Shown: positions 20,710 to 30,680, counted from the first letter of the stretch. The stretch is DNA of 64,000 bases from Psychrobacter sp. Pi2-1 (GCF_904846645.1 NZ_CAJHBO010000018.1:1-64000), one strand, 5' to 3'. A program made the numbers and translations. Notes: generated by a model from the letters alone, not told the origin.

Positions 20710-22122
20710 TCAATGCCCTCGATGAGCATCTTGTAGTCCTGACACCACGAAGTCTAGCAGTTCACTATCGCCTTCGCGTGCGGCTTTGCGCATAAGTTTC
20801 GATGGCGCATGGGTCAATGTTTGAGTCAAACGTCGTGATAGCTCAGTGATGATATCTTCTGGACTGACATCGTCTTGTTGCAGCTTAGCAATAGATTCAT
20901 GCAGCAGCTTATCCACCTGACCTTGAGTACACGCACGGTATTGCTGAATGTCTTTGCCAACTTGGCGAACCTGAAAGCGACGGTCTATTTCAACCACCAA
21001 TTGGCTCACTAGCAGTTCAGCATCCACTGCGGCTTGGCGACGCTGTTCGATATTACCTGCAATCACATGCTGCAAATCATCGACAGAGTACAGATAAACA
21101 TCATCGATACGGCTAATGGTCGAATCGATATCGCGTGGTACGGCCAAATCTATCATAAGCATTGGCTGATAACGGCGACGCTTGAGCGCTTGTATGGTCA
21201 TTGTCTTATCAATCAACAAATCCATACTGCCACTACAACTGCTGACAATATCAGCTTCCGCCAATACTTGCGGTAGTTCCTGTAAAGGTTTAACGTCTAC
21301 ACGGCGATTAGGGCCACGTAGCTCAGCCGCTAACGCTTCGGCACGTGCGGGATTACGGTTACAGATAATGACTCGTCCGACCCCTAGCCCTGCGATATGG
21401 GTCGCAACTAAGCGATTCATCTCGCCTGCGGCAACGACCAAAAGCGTACGGCTGGGTAAATCATCAAATATTTGTGTGACCAATTTGGCGGCGGCAAAGC
21501 TAAGCGATACGGCCTGCGCGCCAACCTGCGTCTCATTACGCACTCGTTTGGCGGCAGCGAATACTTGATCGATGATCCAACCGAGCTGATTACTGAGTAC
21601 TTTTTGGTCTTGAGCCAGATGCACAGAGTTTTTGATTTGACCGAGAATCTGCGGCTCACCCAGTATCATAGAGTCGAGACCAGCCGCTACTCTTAACCAA
21701 TGAGTCAATGCATGAGTATCACGATGTACATAGAGATAAGGATCAATATCAACGAGTGATAGTTGCTTGAAGTCAGCCAACCACGTTTTGATTTTGGTAA
21801 TATGCGCACTAATCGCAGCAGACGAGATATTCATGCTACTACTAAAAGCATTATTAGATGATGAATGGCCAGCAGCTTTGACATCCTGTATATCGGATAA
21901 TTGTGAGTCAGATAATTGGCTATTAGCGGGCTGCGACGTTGAAGTGTGCGGCACTAGCGCATAGATTTCGGTGCGGTTACAAGTAGAGACGATCACGCTA
22001 CCATCAGTAAAAGCTTCTATTTGTTTGAGTGCGACATTTACATCGTCACCCACAAGCGCCAAGCGCTCTCGCAGAGCGACTGGTGCAGTTTTGTGATTGA
22101 CCCCAATGACCACTAATCTCAT
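20710..22122 (-). CDS. hemA: Glutamyl-tRNA reductase
   Basis: This enzyme reduces Glu-tRNA(Glu) to glutamate-1-semialdehyde, the first step of C5 tetrapyrrole synthesis; HemL at 41318-42619 does the next step. The catalytic cysteine is C48 in VIVSTCNRTEIYAL. The N-terminus MRLVVIGVNHKTAPVALRERL, GLDSMILGEPQILGQIK and the NADPH-binding segment are all present. At 470 residues it exceeds the usual ~420 because of a Ser/Asn/Asp-rich insertion near residues 57-105 that includes a QLSDSQLSD direct repeat. The gene is divergent from the TPR-lolB-ispE series. Confidence 0.95.
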   Translation of the reverse strand: MRLVVIGVNHKTAPVALRERLALVGDDVNVALKQIEAFTDGSVIVSTCNRTEIYALVPHTSTSQPANSQLSDSQLSDIQDVKAAGHSSSNNAFSSSMNISSAAISAHITKIKTWLADFKQLSLVDIDPYLYVHRDTHALTHWLRVAAGLDSMILGEPQILGQIKNSVHLAQDQKVLSNQLGWIIDQVFAAAKRVRNETQVGAQAVSLSFAAAKLVTQIFDDLPSRTLLVVAAGEMNRLVATHIAGLGVGRVIICNRNPARAEALAAELRGPNRRVDVKPLQELPQVLAEADIVSSCSGSMDLLIDKTMTIQALKRRRYQPMLMIDLAVPRDIDSTISRIDDVYLYSVDDLQHVIAGNIEQRRQAAVDAELLVSQLVVEIDRRFQVRQVGKDIQQYRACTQGQVDKLLHESIAKLQQDDVSPEDIITELSRRLTQTLTHAPSKLMRKAAREGDSELLDFVVSGLQDAHRGH

Positions 22123-22673
22123 TATCGATAGACCATAAACATGACGCTCAGTTGCCCCTTACGCTATCTTATTATTTTTAAAAGACAGTTTTTGACGACA
22201 GCGCTAAAAAGGAAGACCCTAAAAACCGCCTATTATACCATTATTGCGGGCTTTAATTAACACTCACCCATCTATGATAACCATATCTCTGTATCTGGTC
22301 GCAAATGTAACAAATCAACTACTCATACGATTTATAAAATCAATAGCTGGGTTTTGACTTATGGTCAATAATATAATGTTAAATCATTCGCTTACTCTAT
22401 CTTAACTTGTTATATTTCTATAATATTCAGTTCGACAGACCTATCTATATTTAATTATCTTCAGTGTCGTTTTTTGGCAATGTGCTCGCTACTAGTAGCA
22501 TATTCATACGGTCAGACCTGCCAATATCTGAGTAACACGGATGCTATTGTTTATCTCATCGGTCTACTCTTATAATGTTTGTCATGGGTACATATTGCCA
22601 ATATTTAACTTAAAATGATTAAAACAAACTTGCCTTATCTGTGTAGGTAAACCATGGGCGAATACGGCTATCT
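22123..22673. promoter_or_regulatory. Divergent region between hemA and the TPR protein gene
   Basis: These 551 bases separate hemA (minus) from the TPR gene (plus). On the minus strand GGTATAATAGG near 22230-22240 is a good -10 candidate for hemA, about 110 bases before its start. The rest is AT-rich without an evident gene or strong hairpin. Confidence 0.4.
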
Positions 22674-24629
22674 ATGATTTTTTTTGGGTCATTACTTCGG
22701 TCACCACATTCCTATAGCGAATACTCTAGCTTCCGTGCTTTATTGCATGTCGCTATTGAGCGCCTGTGTCAACGGTATAAGCTAGCATTGTCTCTAGCTG
22801 TGTGCCTGTGTTTGGCAGCCCCTGTTCATGCTAGCCATCCCGATGTATTGCTAGAAGCAAAGACTCCTAAAGTATCTGTTGCTACCGATAATAAAGCAAC
22901 TGCCAATAAGCCAAATGGCAATAAAGTAAATGATAATAATGCTGCGATTGATACACCTTATAATGAAGACACGCTCACCATAGAAAACGTAAAAAACATC
23001 AATGACTTAGCGCCAACCAGCCTATGGCAACCTGAGCTTAGTGAACCAAGCTTGTACGCTCTACTGGATGCCGAGTTTGCTGCTGATCGCAATGACAAAC
23101 GACGTGCAGTTGCCATTTATAAGCAACAGTCTTTTAAAGAAGATGCGACAGCCGTGTTTGAGAGAGCGCTTAGCTTGTCTTTGCGTAACGAAAGGGTTGA
23201 GGACTCATTACAGTTTGCCAAGACATGGCAGGACCAAAACCCTGACCACGTACCCGCTTGGTTTTATGTCGCACATTTGGCACTACGTGCCCACGACTAT
23301 ATATTAGCGGGTGAAACGTTAAACCGCATCTTGCGCTATGATCCACGCGCAGACTTAAGCGAAATCCTCATAGGTATTTATCCAAATAATGATGATGACA
23401 AACGAGAGCTTCTTGCCGCGTTGCAACCACTAGATAGCGAGCAAAATGCCTCATTGTCAGTGTTAAAAGCGGGTTTACTCTATCAGTTTAACGAACCTGA
23501 AGTCGCTATCGTTCATATCAATCGAGCGCTAGATCGTCAGCCAGACTACGTGCCCTTTATTACCTTAAAAGCGGATATATTGCGTAAAATCGTGACCGCA
23601 GAGACTGTTATCAATTATGTCAGTCAAGCTCGTCTACGCAACCCTGATAGCAAAAGCTTATATCTATATGAGATTCGCTATCTATTAGATGTAAAGCAAA
23701 GCGAACAAGCGTGGAAGTTACTGCTTGAGGCGCATAACCGCTTCAGTGATGATTCTGAGATTACCCTGCTAGCAGCTTTAGTGAGCTTGGATATTGAAGA
23801 GTACGCTAGTGCTGATGAGCTACTCAATATGCTTGCCAAGAGTCCAGCTTATCTTGATCAAGCCTATTACTATCTGGGTATCAGTGCTGAGCGTCAGCAG
23901 TTGTTCGATCAAGCCAAATACTATCTCAATGGCGTCATGCAAGAGGATTTGGTATTAGAAGCGCGTAGAAAGGTAGTGGCGTTTGAATTACTCGATAACG
24001 ACGTCGATGGGGCAATCGCGACTTTAGAGAAGCTGCGCAAAGATTTTACGGTATTCGCGCCTGACACTTTTGTCATGCAAGCCGATATTTTGTGGCAACA
24101 AAACGAGTCGGATGAAGCACTGCGTTTACTAACCCGTGCCGCTCGTAAATATCCTGACAATGAGATGCTACTCTTTGCACGGGCTCAGCTGTTAGATGAT
24201 AAAGAAGACTATGTCGTTAAGCGCACCCTGCTCAACCATTTGCAGGCTTTAGATCCTAGCAACTTGTCCTATCAGTTGAGCTATGCACAGTTGCTACTGG
24301 CAAATGAGCGCAGCTCAGAGCAAGGACTGGCACTAGCGACAGCGATTATTCAGATTCGCTATGATGATCCACGTTATGATAACGACCTACATCTGCAAGC
24401 CTTAAATGTCTTGGCAGGCAATGCATTAGCCAAAGAGAACTATCAGCAGGTCATCGACTACCTACAGACACCTTATGATGTGCTACCAACCTTGCGTTCA
24501 GGCACGCTGTTATTGCGCGCCTACCAAGGCTTAGGTAACAATGACAAAGTTGAGGCGTTACTCGCAGATTTGCAGCAGCGCTTCTCATTTGGACAGCACA
24601 ATATCAATGACCGCATACAGCTGTATTAA
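22674..24629 (+). CDS. Tetratricopeptide-repeat protein, exported
   Basis: This large helical-repeat protein of 651 residues carries multiple degenerate TPR units from about residue 120 to the end (for example HVPAWFYVAHLALRAHDYILAGETLNRILRYDP, too long to quote fully, beginning at residue ~185). A hydrophobic stretch ending APVHASH at ~54 looks like a signal peptide preceded by a long leader, so the true start may lie further downstream than 22674. A polar Lys/Asn-rich linker follows. It sits directly before lolB, a position where a TPR protein is often found in Pseudomonas and Acinetobacter. The function is probably in envelope assembly, by inference. Confidence 0.8.
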   Translation: MIFFGSLLRSPHSYSEYSSFRALLHVAIERLCQRYKLALSLAVCLCLAAPVHASHPDVLLEAKTPKVSVATDNKATANKPNGNKVNDNNAAIDTPYNEDTLTIENVKNINDLAPTSLWQPELSEPSLYALLDAEFAADRNDKRRAVAIYKQQSFKEDATAVFERALSLSLRNERVEDSLQFAKTWQDQNPDHVPAWFYVAHLALRAHDYILAGETLNRILRYDPRADLSEILIGIYPNNDDDKRELLAALQPLDSEQNASLSVLKAGLLYQFNEPEVAIVHINRALDRQPDYVPFITLKADILRKIVTAETVINYVSQARLRNPDSKSLYLYEIRYLLDVKQSEQAWKLLLEAHNRFSDDSEITLLAALVSLDIEEYASADELLNMLAKSPAYLDQAYYYLGISAERQQLFDQAKYYLNGVMQEDLVLEARRKVVAFELLDNDVDGAIATLEKLRKDFTVFAPDTFVMQADILWQQNESDEALRLLTRAARKYPDNEMLLFARAQLLDDKEDYVVKRTLLNHLQALDPSNLSYQLSYAQLLLANERSSEQGLALATAIIQIRYDDPRYDNDLHLQALNVLAGNALAKENYQQVIDYLQTPYDVLPTLRSGTLLLRAYQGLGNNDKVEALLADLQQRFSFGQHNINDRIQLY

Positions 24630-24836
24630 TAGCGCTGATTTTGGATGTGCTATTCGAGCTTTGCGGTTACAGAGATATGATAATTGACAAGGTCTTTATA
24701 AAACCGAAGCATTTATAAATTACAAGGTCGTTATAAGAAGTTAACAGCCGTGCATAACCGAGCAACAAATAACGCTTAAGCTAATATCTTTGTTCATCTT
24801 TCCATTTTGAGAAACTACCATTTTTGAGAGACTATT

Positions 24837-25469
24837 ATGTCAGCATCAATCACTTCTTCTAAACCGAATAAATTGGCTTTGTTCACTGCTATAACTGCAG
24901 CAATGGTCATTACCTCTGGTTGTCAGTCATTAAAAACGGCCAACGCGACCAACCAACCAACGACCACTGTACAAGGTCAAAACGCTGAGCAACCCAAAAA
25001 GCTAGAGAACTTCAATATCACCGGTAAAATTGGGGTCACGACGCCTGCGAATGATTCGACCGGTACCCAAGGTGGTAGTGCGTTTTATGCATGGGGTCAG
25101 CAAAACGACCGATTTGCCATTGAGCTGATTGGCGCACTTGGTATCGGTAAAACAAACATTGAATACAATGGTCAGACCGCTATTCTAGTTAGCGAAAAGA
25201 CAGGTACATTGACCGCTGACGATCCTGAAACTTTGCTAAAGAAAGCCACTGGTTGGCAAGCGCCAATTTCACAAATGCCTTACTGGATTTCTGGTCGCCC
25301 GGCACCTTCAGACAGTGCACCACAAATGGATAGTCAGAACCGCTTAGTTAGCTCAGTCAATGGTGAGTGGACAGCCAGCTTTACTTATAAAGGTACGGAT
25401 AAGCTACCTAGTAAAATTAGTGCCGTACAACCACAAGGCAACAAAGTTGTAATGACGATTAACCATTAA
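24837..25469 (+). CDS. lolB: Outer-membrane lipoprotein LolB
   Basis: LolB receives lipoproteins from LolA and inserts them into the outer membrane. The 210-residue precursor has a lipobox ending at C29 (VITSGC). The mature protein has LENFNITGKIGVTTP, then GSAFYAWGQQNDRFAIELIGALGIGKTNIEY and the C-terminal IKISAVQ-like strand, matching the LolB beta fold. The gene order lolB-ispE-tRNA-prs supports the call. Confidence 0.9.
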   Translation: MSASITSSKPNKLALFTAITAAMVITSGCQSLKTANATNQPTTTVQGQNAEQPKKLENFNITGKIGVTTPANDSTGTQGGSAFYAWGQQNDRFAIELIGALGIGKTNIEYNGQTAILVSEKTGTLTADDPETLLKKATGWQAPISQMPYWISGRPAPSDSAPQMDSQNRLVSSVNGEWTASFTYKGTDKLPSKISAVQPQGNKVVMTINH

Positions 25470-25559
25470 TCCATCTTTTATTAACAACAGAAAGCCTGCT
25501 AAAAACCATCATTGCTAATTAAGATAGCTGCTTATAACTGCACCTTATGATAAAAAAAT

Positions 25560-26525
25560 ATGACTGAAAATATGGCCGAACCATCTGCTTCTATGATTAC
25601 CCGTTTATCACCTGCAAAACTCAATCTGTTTTTGCACATCACTGGTAAACGAGCCGATGGCTATCATAATTTGCAAACGGTATTTCGCCTGCTTGACTGG
25701 GGCGATTACTTGCATTTTTCGGTTAGTAACGATGTCGTAATTTCTACTATAGCTAGTGAATTAAGTGCTAATCAATTCTGTCGTCAGCTACTGATATTGG
25801 ATGGTGCAGAGGCTATCACTATTAGTATAGAAGATAATTTAATTTTCAAAGCGGCACGCGCATTGCTAGCATCTGCCATACAGTCAAATATTTTACCTGA
25901 GCAGTTAGCAAAAGTGAATATCACTTTAGATAAGCATTTGCCAATGGGTGCGGGTCTAGGTGGTGGCTCATCTAATGCAGCAACGGCTATGCTGGTGCTC
26001 AATGAGATTTGGCAGCTTAATTTTACCTGTGATGAGCTTATAAAGATTGGCGCGACTGTAGGTGCGGATGTACCGATATTTATCTTTGGCCAAGACGCTA
26101 TTGCCATGGGAATTGGTGAAGAACTGACTACGATTGAGTTGCCTGACCAGCAATATTTAGTACTGACGCCTAACGCTCATGTAAATACTGCCAAACTATT
26201 TGCACATTCCAAACTACAGCGAGATATCGCGCCCCTATCGGTTGCAACTATCCAAAACCAATACGCTGACTATGTACAAACGCTCACTACGCCCTATCAT
26301 AATGTCTTTACCCCAGTCGTCACAAGCCTCGCTTCTGCTGTTGCAGATGCCTTAAGTTATCTACAGGGGTTAGAAGCGCAAGCATTGAGCACAGCACGAA
26401 TGACTGGCTCTGGTAGTGCCGTGTTTTTACCTCTAGATGCGAGTGTGGCTACTAACAAAAAACTTGTGGCGAAGTGGATTGCAGATGCGCCTTGTGCGGC
26501 ATATATCGTTGGAAACTTAAAATAG
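25560..26525 (+). CDS. ispE: 4-diphosphocytidyl-2-C-methyl-D-erythritol kinase
   Basis: This GHMP-family kinase phosphorylates CDP-methylerythritol in the non-mevalonate isoprenoid pathway. The 321-residue protein opens with SPAKLNLFLHITGKRADGYHNLQTVF, and has the ATP-binding PMGAGLGGGSSNAATAML and VGADVPIF motifs. The C-terminal MTGSGSAVFLPL is the third GHMP motif. It is slightly longer than E. coli IspE (283). It is followed by duplicated tRNA-Gln genes and prs, a conserved order. Confidence 0.94.
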   Translation: MTENMAEPSASMITRLSPAKLNLFLHITGKRADGYHNLQTVFRLLDWGDYLHFSVSNDVVISTIASELSANQFCRQLLILDGAEAITISIEDNLIFKAARALLASAIQSNILPEQLAKVNITLDKHLPMGAGLGGGSSNAATAMLVLNEIWQLNFTCDELIKIGATVGADVPIFIFGQDAIAMGIGEELTTIELPDQQYLVLTPNAHVNTAKLFAHSKLQRDIAPLSVATIQNQYADYVQTLTTPYHNVFTPVVTSLASAVADALSYLQGLEAQALSTARMTGSGSAVFLPLDASVATNKKLVAKWIADAPCAAYIVGNLK

Positions 26526-26651
26526 CACATATAACCTTTAGATTTCTTATCATCTAAATAATGACAACGGTAGGATTGCCTATTTTAATTTGCTAAAATA
26601 GCGCCAGCAGTAACCTATGATGAATAAATACCAGAAAAAGCTGCAAATGAC

Positions 26652-26679
26652 TTGCAAAATCTGAAAATTTACTTATAAT
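26652..26679 (+). promoter_or_regulatory. Sigma-70-type promoter of first tRNA-Gln
   Basis: TTGCAA at 26652-26657 and a consensus TATAAT at 26674-26679 are separated by 16 bases. The -10 box ends 13 bases before the tRNA 5' end. Confidence 0.65.
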
Positions 26680-26692
26680 AGGTCGCCACAAT

Positions 26693-26768
26693 AGGGGTAT
26701 AGCCAAGTTGGTAAGGCATCAGGTTTTGATCCTGACATCCGTTGGTTCGAGTCCAGCTACCCCTGCCA
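26693..26768 (+). tRNA. tRNA-Gln (anticodon TTG)
   Basis: A 76-base cloverleaf with encoded CCA. The acceptor pair is AGGGGTA/TACCCCT with discriminator G, the D arm is GCC...GGC, and the anticodon loop TTTTGAT gives anticodon TTG. The T loop is TTCGAGT. The sequence is repeated without change at 27009-27084. Confidence 0.95.
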
Positions 26769-26839
26769 TTTTTTAGTACGAAGCGTTAGAGATACATCGA
26801 GTATAAGCGGTTTATAGACAGCCACTTATCTTATTGTCA

Positions 26840-26869
26840 TTGACAACGTTATCCCAGTTTCGGTATAGT
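26840..26869 (+). promoter_or_regulatory. Sigma-70-type promoter before second tRNA-Gln and prs
   Basis: TTGACA at 26840-26845 and TATAGT at 26864-26869 are separated by 18 bases. It lies in the 240-base spacer between the two tRNA copies, about 140 bases ahead of the second tRNA, and could also feed prs. Confidence 0.55.
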
Positions 26870-27008
26870 TCGCAATGGACACCGCTAGGGAAAAGTTATG
26901 TTTTAAACGGTTTATCCGTTTTTTAGATAACTGACAGGTCATGACACCATGTTAAGAACGACTACTTAGTCGCTATTATATATCGGTTGTTCATAGCCTA
27001 GACATTAC

Positions 27009-27084
27009 AGGGGTATAGCCAAGTTGGTAAGGCATCAGGTTTTGATCCTGACATCCGTTGGTTCGAGTCCAGCTACCCCTGCCA
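27009..27084 (+). tRNA. tRNA-Gln (anticodon TTG), second copy
   Basis: The 76 bases are identical to the first copy, including CCA and the TTG anticodon. prs starts 109 bases downstream, and no terminator is evident between them, so cotranscription with prs is possible. Confidence 0.95.
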
Positions 27085-27193
27085 TTTTTTACTGTAATAG
27101 TATACTTCAACACCTTCACCACTCTTTTCTTAATTTGAGCAGTTTGACACTGCTTAGCGGTCGCTGCTTGAGTCAATCAATAGGACTTCTGTC

Positions 27194-28141
27194 ATGCCTT
27201 ATTTGGCGATTTTTACGGGTAATGCCCACCCAGAATTAGCAAAAACCGTAGCCGATCATCTTCACATACCTCTTGGTAAAGCTGACATCACGCGTTTTTC
27301 TGATGGCGAAATTGCCGTGGAAATCAAAGAACACGTACGTGGTAAAGATGTGTTTATCATGCAGCCTACTTGTGCACCGACCAACGACAACTTGATGGAA
27401 ATCATGATGATGGCTGACGCCTTGCGTCGCTCTAGTGCTGGCCGTATCACAGCTGTCATGCCGTATTTTGGTTATGCTCGTCAGGATCGTCGTCCACGCT
27501 CAGCTCGTGTACCTATCTCGGCTAAAGTAGTCGCTGACATGCTAAATATCGTCAGTATCGATCGCGTAATGACTGTTGATTTGCACTCAGATCAGATTCA
27601 GGGTTTCTTTGATATCCCTGTAGACAACATCTACGGCACACCTGTATTGCTAAACGACCTACAAAAGCAAGACTATGACAATATCATGGTTGTTTCACCT
27701 GACGTAGGCGGCGTGGTTCGTGCACGTGCGATGGCCAAACAGTTAGGCGATACCGACATGGCAATTATTGATAAGCGCCGTGCTCGTGCCAATGAGTCAC
27801 AAGTAATGCATATCATTGGTGATGTCCGTGACCGTGATTGCGTTATCGTTGATGATATGGTCGATACTGCAGGTACATTGTGTAAAGCAGCTGAAGCATT
27901 GAAAGAAAATGGTGCTCGTCGCGTCTTAGCTTACATCACGCACCCTGTCCTATCAGGTAACGCACTGAAAAACATCAGCGAATCTGCATTGGACGAAGTG
28001 GTTGTGACCGATACTATTCCACTATCTGCTGAAGCCAAAGCTTGTAGTAAAATCCGTCAGGTAAGTATTGCACCAATGCTGGCTGAAAGCTTACGCCGTA
28101 TCAATAACGAAGAGTCTATTAGCGCGATGTTTGACGCTTAA
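27194..28141 (+). CDS. prs: Ribose-phosphate pyrophosphokinase
   Basis: This enzyme makes PRPP from ribose-5-phosphate and ATP, feeding nucleotide, His and Trp synthesis. The 315-residue length matches Prs. Motifs: [18 protein letters not shown] near the N-terminus, [23 protein letters not shown] (ATP flexible loop region, cited in part), and the PRPP-binding [19 protein letters not shown]. Start at 27194 has a weak AGGA ribosome-binding site 12 bases upstream. A hairpin terminator follows. Confidence 0.96.
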   Translation: MPYLAIFTGNAHPELAKTVADHLHIPLGKADITRFSDGEIAVEIKEHVRGKDVFIMQPTCAPTNDNLMEIMMMADALRRSSAGRITAVMPYFGYARQDRRPRSARVPISAKVVADMLNIVSIDRVMTVDLHSDQIQGFFDIPVDNIYGTPVLLNDLQKQDYDNIMVVSPDVGGVVRARAMAKQLGDTDMAIIDKRRARANESQVMHIIGDVRDRDCVIVDDMVDTAGTLCKAAEALKENGARRVLAYITHPVLSGNALKNISESALDEVVVTDTIPLSAEAKACSKIRQVSIAPMLAESLRRINNEESISAMFDA

Positions 28142-28224
28142 CCTGATACAGTTATTTTTAAAACAGCTATTGCGGTAATTTTTAGTAGCAATGACTGTAG
28201 TAAGACATCTTAAATAGTTAAAAA

Positions 28225-28260
28225 ACAGAGCGTCAAGTAACATTACTTGGCGCTTTGTTT
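28225..28260 (+). terminator. Rho-independent terminator of prs
   Basis: AGCGTCAAGTAA / ACTTGGCGCT stem with a short CATT loop, followed by TTGTTTT, 85 bases after the prs stop. Confidence 0.75.
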
Positions 28261-28283
28261 TGTGTAAGCGTTTTGCGTAGGTC

Positions 28284-28312
28284 TTTATTATTGCTACAGA
28301 ATCACGTATAAT
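28284..28312 (+). promoter_or_regulatory. Candidate promoter of rplY
   Basis: A perfect TATAAT at 28307-28312 has a weak TTTATT 17 bases upstream, between the prs terminator and rplY. It would give a leader of about 245 bases, which contains no obvious ORF or known riboswitch. Confidence 0.45.
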
Positions 28313-28562
28313 GCGCGCCTGTGCTGACCTTTTCGTTGTTTTTATTAGGCTAGCACTATCAAAAGTGCTGATCATGCTTAACAGCAACCATCGTTATGGT
28401 AATTATCATAGCGAGCGCTGCTATAAGCAAATGGCTAAGCTTAGACATTATGAGGTTTATTCGTAATGATAATATTAGCTATCATCACGTATTAGTGGAT
28501 TGGTCGCAAATCCACTTTTTTATGACCAGACACTTCATCATTTTTTTTATAGGATTATATCC

Positions 28563-29252
28563 ATGAGCATTAATCATTTTGAACTAAAAGCCGTTGATCG
28601 TTCTGCTGAACTACAAGGTAAAGGTGCGAGCCGCCGCCTACGTAAGCAGAACCTAGTTCCTGCTATCATCTATGGTGGTAATGAAGAACCAACAGCTATC
28701 TCTATCAAGCTTAACGAACTAGTAAAATCACTAGAATTCGAAGCGTTCTTCTCACACATCTTGACTATCAATGTTGATGGTGAAGAGCATCAAGCAGTCA
28801 TCAAAGACTTGCAGCGTCATCCTGCTAAAGGTTTCCCAATGCATGCTGATTTTCAGCGCATTGTGAAAGGTCAAAAAATCCACATGAATGTTCCTGTGCA
28901 TTTCTCTGGCCGTGAAGAAGCGCCTGGTACTGCTGCTGGTGGCGTATTGTCTACTCTAGTATCTGACATCGAAATCATCTGCCTACCATCTAAACTTCCT
29001 GAATACCTAGATGTAGACGTTTCTGGTATGGAAATCGGTGATTTGTTCCGTCTATCAGACATCGAACTTCCTGAAGGTGTTGTGATTCATGAGCTTGAGC
29101 TAGAAGATGGCCATGACCGTACTATCGTTAACATGCAGCCACCTACTGTTGAAGAAGTTGATGAAGATGCTGAAGACGTTGATGCTGATGAAGTACCAGC
29201 AACTGAGCAAAACGCTGAAGTTGACACTGAAGAGAAAGAAGACGACGAGTAA
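28563..29252 (+). CDS. rplY: 50S ribosomal protein L25/general stress protein Ctc
   Basis: This 5S rRNA-binding protein is of the two-domain CTC type. The start at 28563 gives MSINHFELKAVDRS and has AGGATTATATCC upstream; an earlier in-frame ATG at 28500 is less likely. GKGASRRLRKQNLVPAIIYGG is the L25 core, and the TL5 C-terminal domain follows (residues ~95-185, GREEAPGTAAGGVLS, LPEYLDVDVSGMEIGD). A 35-residue highly acidic tail ends the protein. Length is 229 residues. The prs-rplY-pth order is conserved in gammaproteobacteria. Confidence 0.94.
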   Translation: MSINHFELKAVDRSAELQGKGASRRLRKQNLVPAIIYGGNEEPTAISIKLNELVKSLEFEAFFSHILTINVDGEEHQAVIKDLQRHPAKGFPMHADFQRIVKGQKIHMNVPVHFSGREEAPGTAAGGVLSTLVSDIEIICLPSKLPEYLDVDVSGMEIGDLFRLSDIELPEGVVIHELELEDGHDRTIVNMQPPTVEEVDEDAEDVDADEVPATEQNAEVDTEEKEDDE

Positions 29253-29312
29253 GATACACTTTCTATGTAGCGACTCATATTGCGCTATGTAGTAACAGAC
29301 TCGTTTAGTCAA

Positions 29313-29350
29313 CAAAACAGCAGGTGATTTAAAATCTCCTGCTGTTTTTG
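29313..29350 (+). terminator. Rho-independent terminator of rplY
   Basis: AAAACAGCAGGTGATTT / AAAATCTCCTGCTGTTTTT hairpin followed by a T-run, 60 bases past the rplY stop. Confidence 0.85.
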
Positions 29351-29429
29351 TAAGTAAGGTTTGAAAATACACAGTTTTCTCAAATTTAAAGCCTTATCTC
29401 TATTTATCGTATTCAAGCAGGGTGTTTTT

Positions 29430-30011
29430 ATGGCCATAAAGCTTATTGTCGGTCTTGGTAATCCTGGTCAGCAGTATATGTTCACGCGTCATAATGCTGG
29501 GTTTTGGTTCGTTCATCATTTGGCACAGCAGTTCAATATCACGCTCGCCCCTGACAAGAAGTTTCATGGGGTGACAGGACGCGGGCAAATTCATGGGTCT
29601 GACGTGCGTCTACTGATGCCGCTGACGTTTATGAATAAATCTGGTCAGTCAGTCGTGCCTATGGTAAATTTTTATGGCATCAAAAACGACGAGCTATTGA
29701 TTGCTCATGATGAGCTCGATATCCCAGCGGGCAGCATCAAGCTCAAAACCGATGGCGGTCATGGCGGTCACAATGGTCTGCGTGATATTACACCGCACAT
29801 CGGCAATGACTTTCATCGTCTGCGCGTGGGTATTGGCCACCCAGGTCACAAGTCCAAAGTTAGTGGACATGTCCTCTCAAAAGCGTCACCCGATGAGCAA
29901 ATCGCTATCGATAGCGCACTGACAGCAGCTTTTGAGGCGTTACCCCTGTTGATGAGCGGCGATACTGAGAAAGCCCGCTCACAAATTAATGGCTTTAAAT
30001 TACCTGAATAA
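29430..30011 (+). CDS. pth: Peptidyl-tRNA hydrolase
   Basis: Pth releases tRNA from prematurely terminated peptidyl-tRNA. The start at 29430 gives MAIKLIVGLGNPGQQY, the canonical N-terminus; an upstream in-frame ATG at 29361 would only add a non-conserved leader. The catalytic histidine is in TRHNAGFW, and PLTFMNKSGQSV and AHDELDIPAGSIKLKTDGGHGGHNGLRDI are family signatures (the last given in part). 193 residues, standard length. Confidence 0.95.
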   Translation: MAIKLIVGLGNPGQQYMFTRHNAGFWFVHHLAQQFNITLAPDKKFHGVTGRGQIHGSDVRLLMPLTFMNKSGQSVVPMVNFYGIKNDELLIAHDELDIPAGSIKLKTDGGHGGHNGLRDITPHIGNDFHRLRVGIGHPGHKSKVSGHVLSKASPDEQIAIDSALTAAFEALPLLMSGDTEKARSQINGFKLPE

Positions 30012-30111
30012 TATAGCCTCATTATAAAAACGGCCTTTTATTTTGGTAGTTTTGTCCCCATTAACCTTTTGATTTAGTTATTTAATATCAGTTACGCTAA
30101 GGAAGCAACCT

Positions 30112-30492
30112 ATGCTACTTAATATGCTTAAATGCAAATTACATCGTGCTCGTGTTACCCATGCTGAACTTCATTATGAAGGCTCATGCGGTATCGATGG
30201 TGATCTACTTGACCTTGCTGGTCTACGTGAAAACGAATCTATCGATATCTATAATGTGACCAACGGCAAGCGCTTTCGCACCTATGCTATCCGTGCTGAA
30301 GCAGGCTCTGGTATTATCTCATTAAATGGTGCTGCAGCTCATATGGCAGATTTAGGTGACATCGTCATTATCTGTGCTTATGCCCAGTTTGATGAAGTTG
30401 AAGCATCTACCTACCAACCAAAACTTGTCTACTGTAATGAAGACAACACGGTTAAAGACACAGCAAATATCATCCCTGTACAAGTTGCTTAA
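30112..30492 (+). CDS. panD: Aspartate 1-decarboxylase precursor
   Basis: This pyruvoyl enzyme makes beta-alanine for pantothenate. The proenzyme self-cleaves between G24 and S25 ([10 protein letters not shown]), giving the pyruvoyl group on the alpha chain. [13 protein letters not shown] at the N-terminus and [22 protein letters not shown] are conserved. 126 residues is the usual length. It is followed by a terminator and is not next to panBC here. Confidence 0.95.
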   Translation: MLLNMLKCKLHRARVTHAELHYEGSCGIDGDLLDLAGLRENESIDIYNVTNGKRFRTYAIRAEAGSGIISLNGAAAHMADLGDIVIICAYAQFDEVEASTYQPKLVYCNEDNTVKDTANIIPVQVA

Positions 30493-30588
30493 TATGACAG
30501 GATGATAAGGTTTTGGTTAGATCAAGAGAAATATCAAACTAGAGCGTTGATTTAACTCTGGTTATTACCAAAAACCTCGATGCTAAAA

Positions 30589-30624
30589 TGAAAGCTGAAT
30601 CTTTGTGTCGATTCAGCTTTTTTT
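30589..30624 (+). terminator. Rho-independent terminator of panD
   Basis: AAAGCTGAATC / GATTCAGCTTT stem with a small TTTGTGTC loop and a T-run; 97 bases after panD. Confidence 0.8.
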
Positions 30625-30680
30625 GTGCCAGTTTTATTTATCAAGTTCATCACTTTTATTATCTATAAGGAAACATACTG

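Noticed and set aside
29087..29278. Serine-rich open frame antisense to the rplY tail
   Set aside because: It is the antisense image of the acidic GAA/GAT codon run of L25 and has no start signals.
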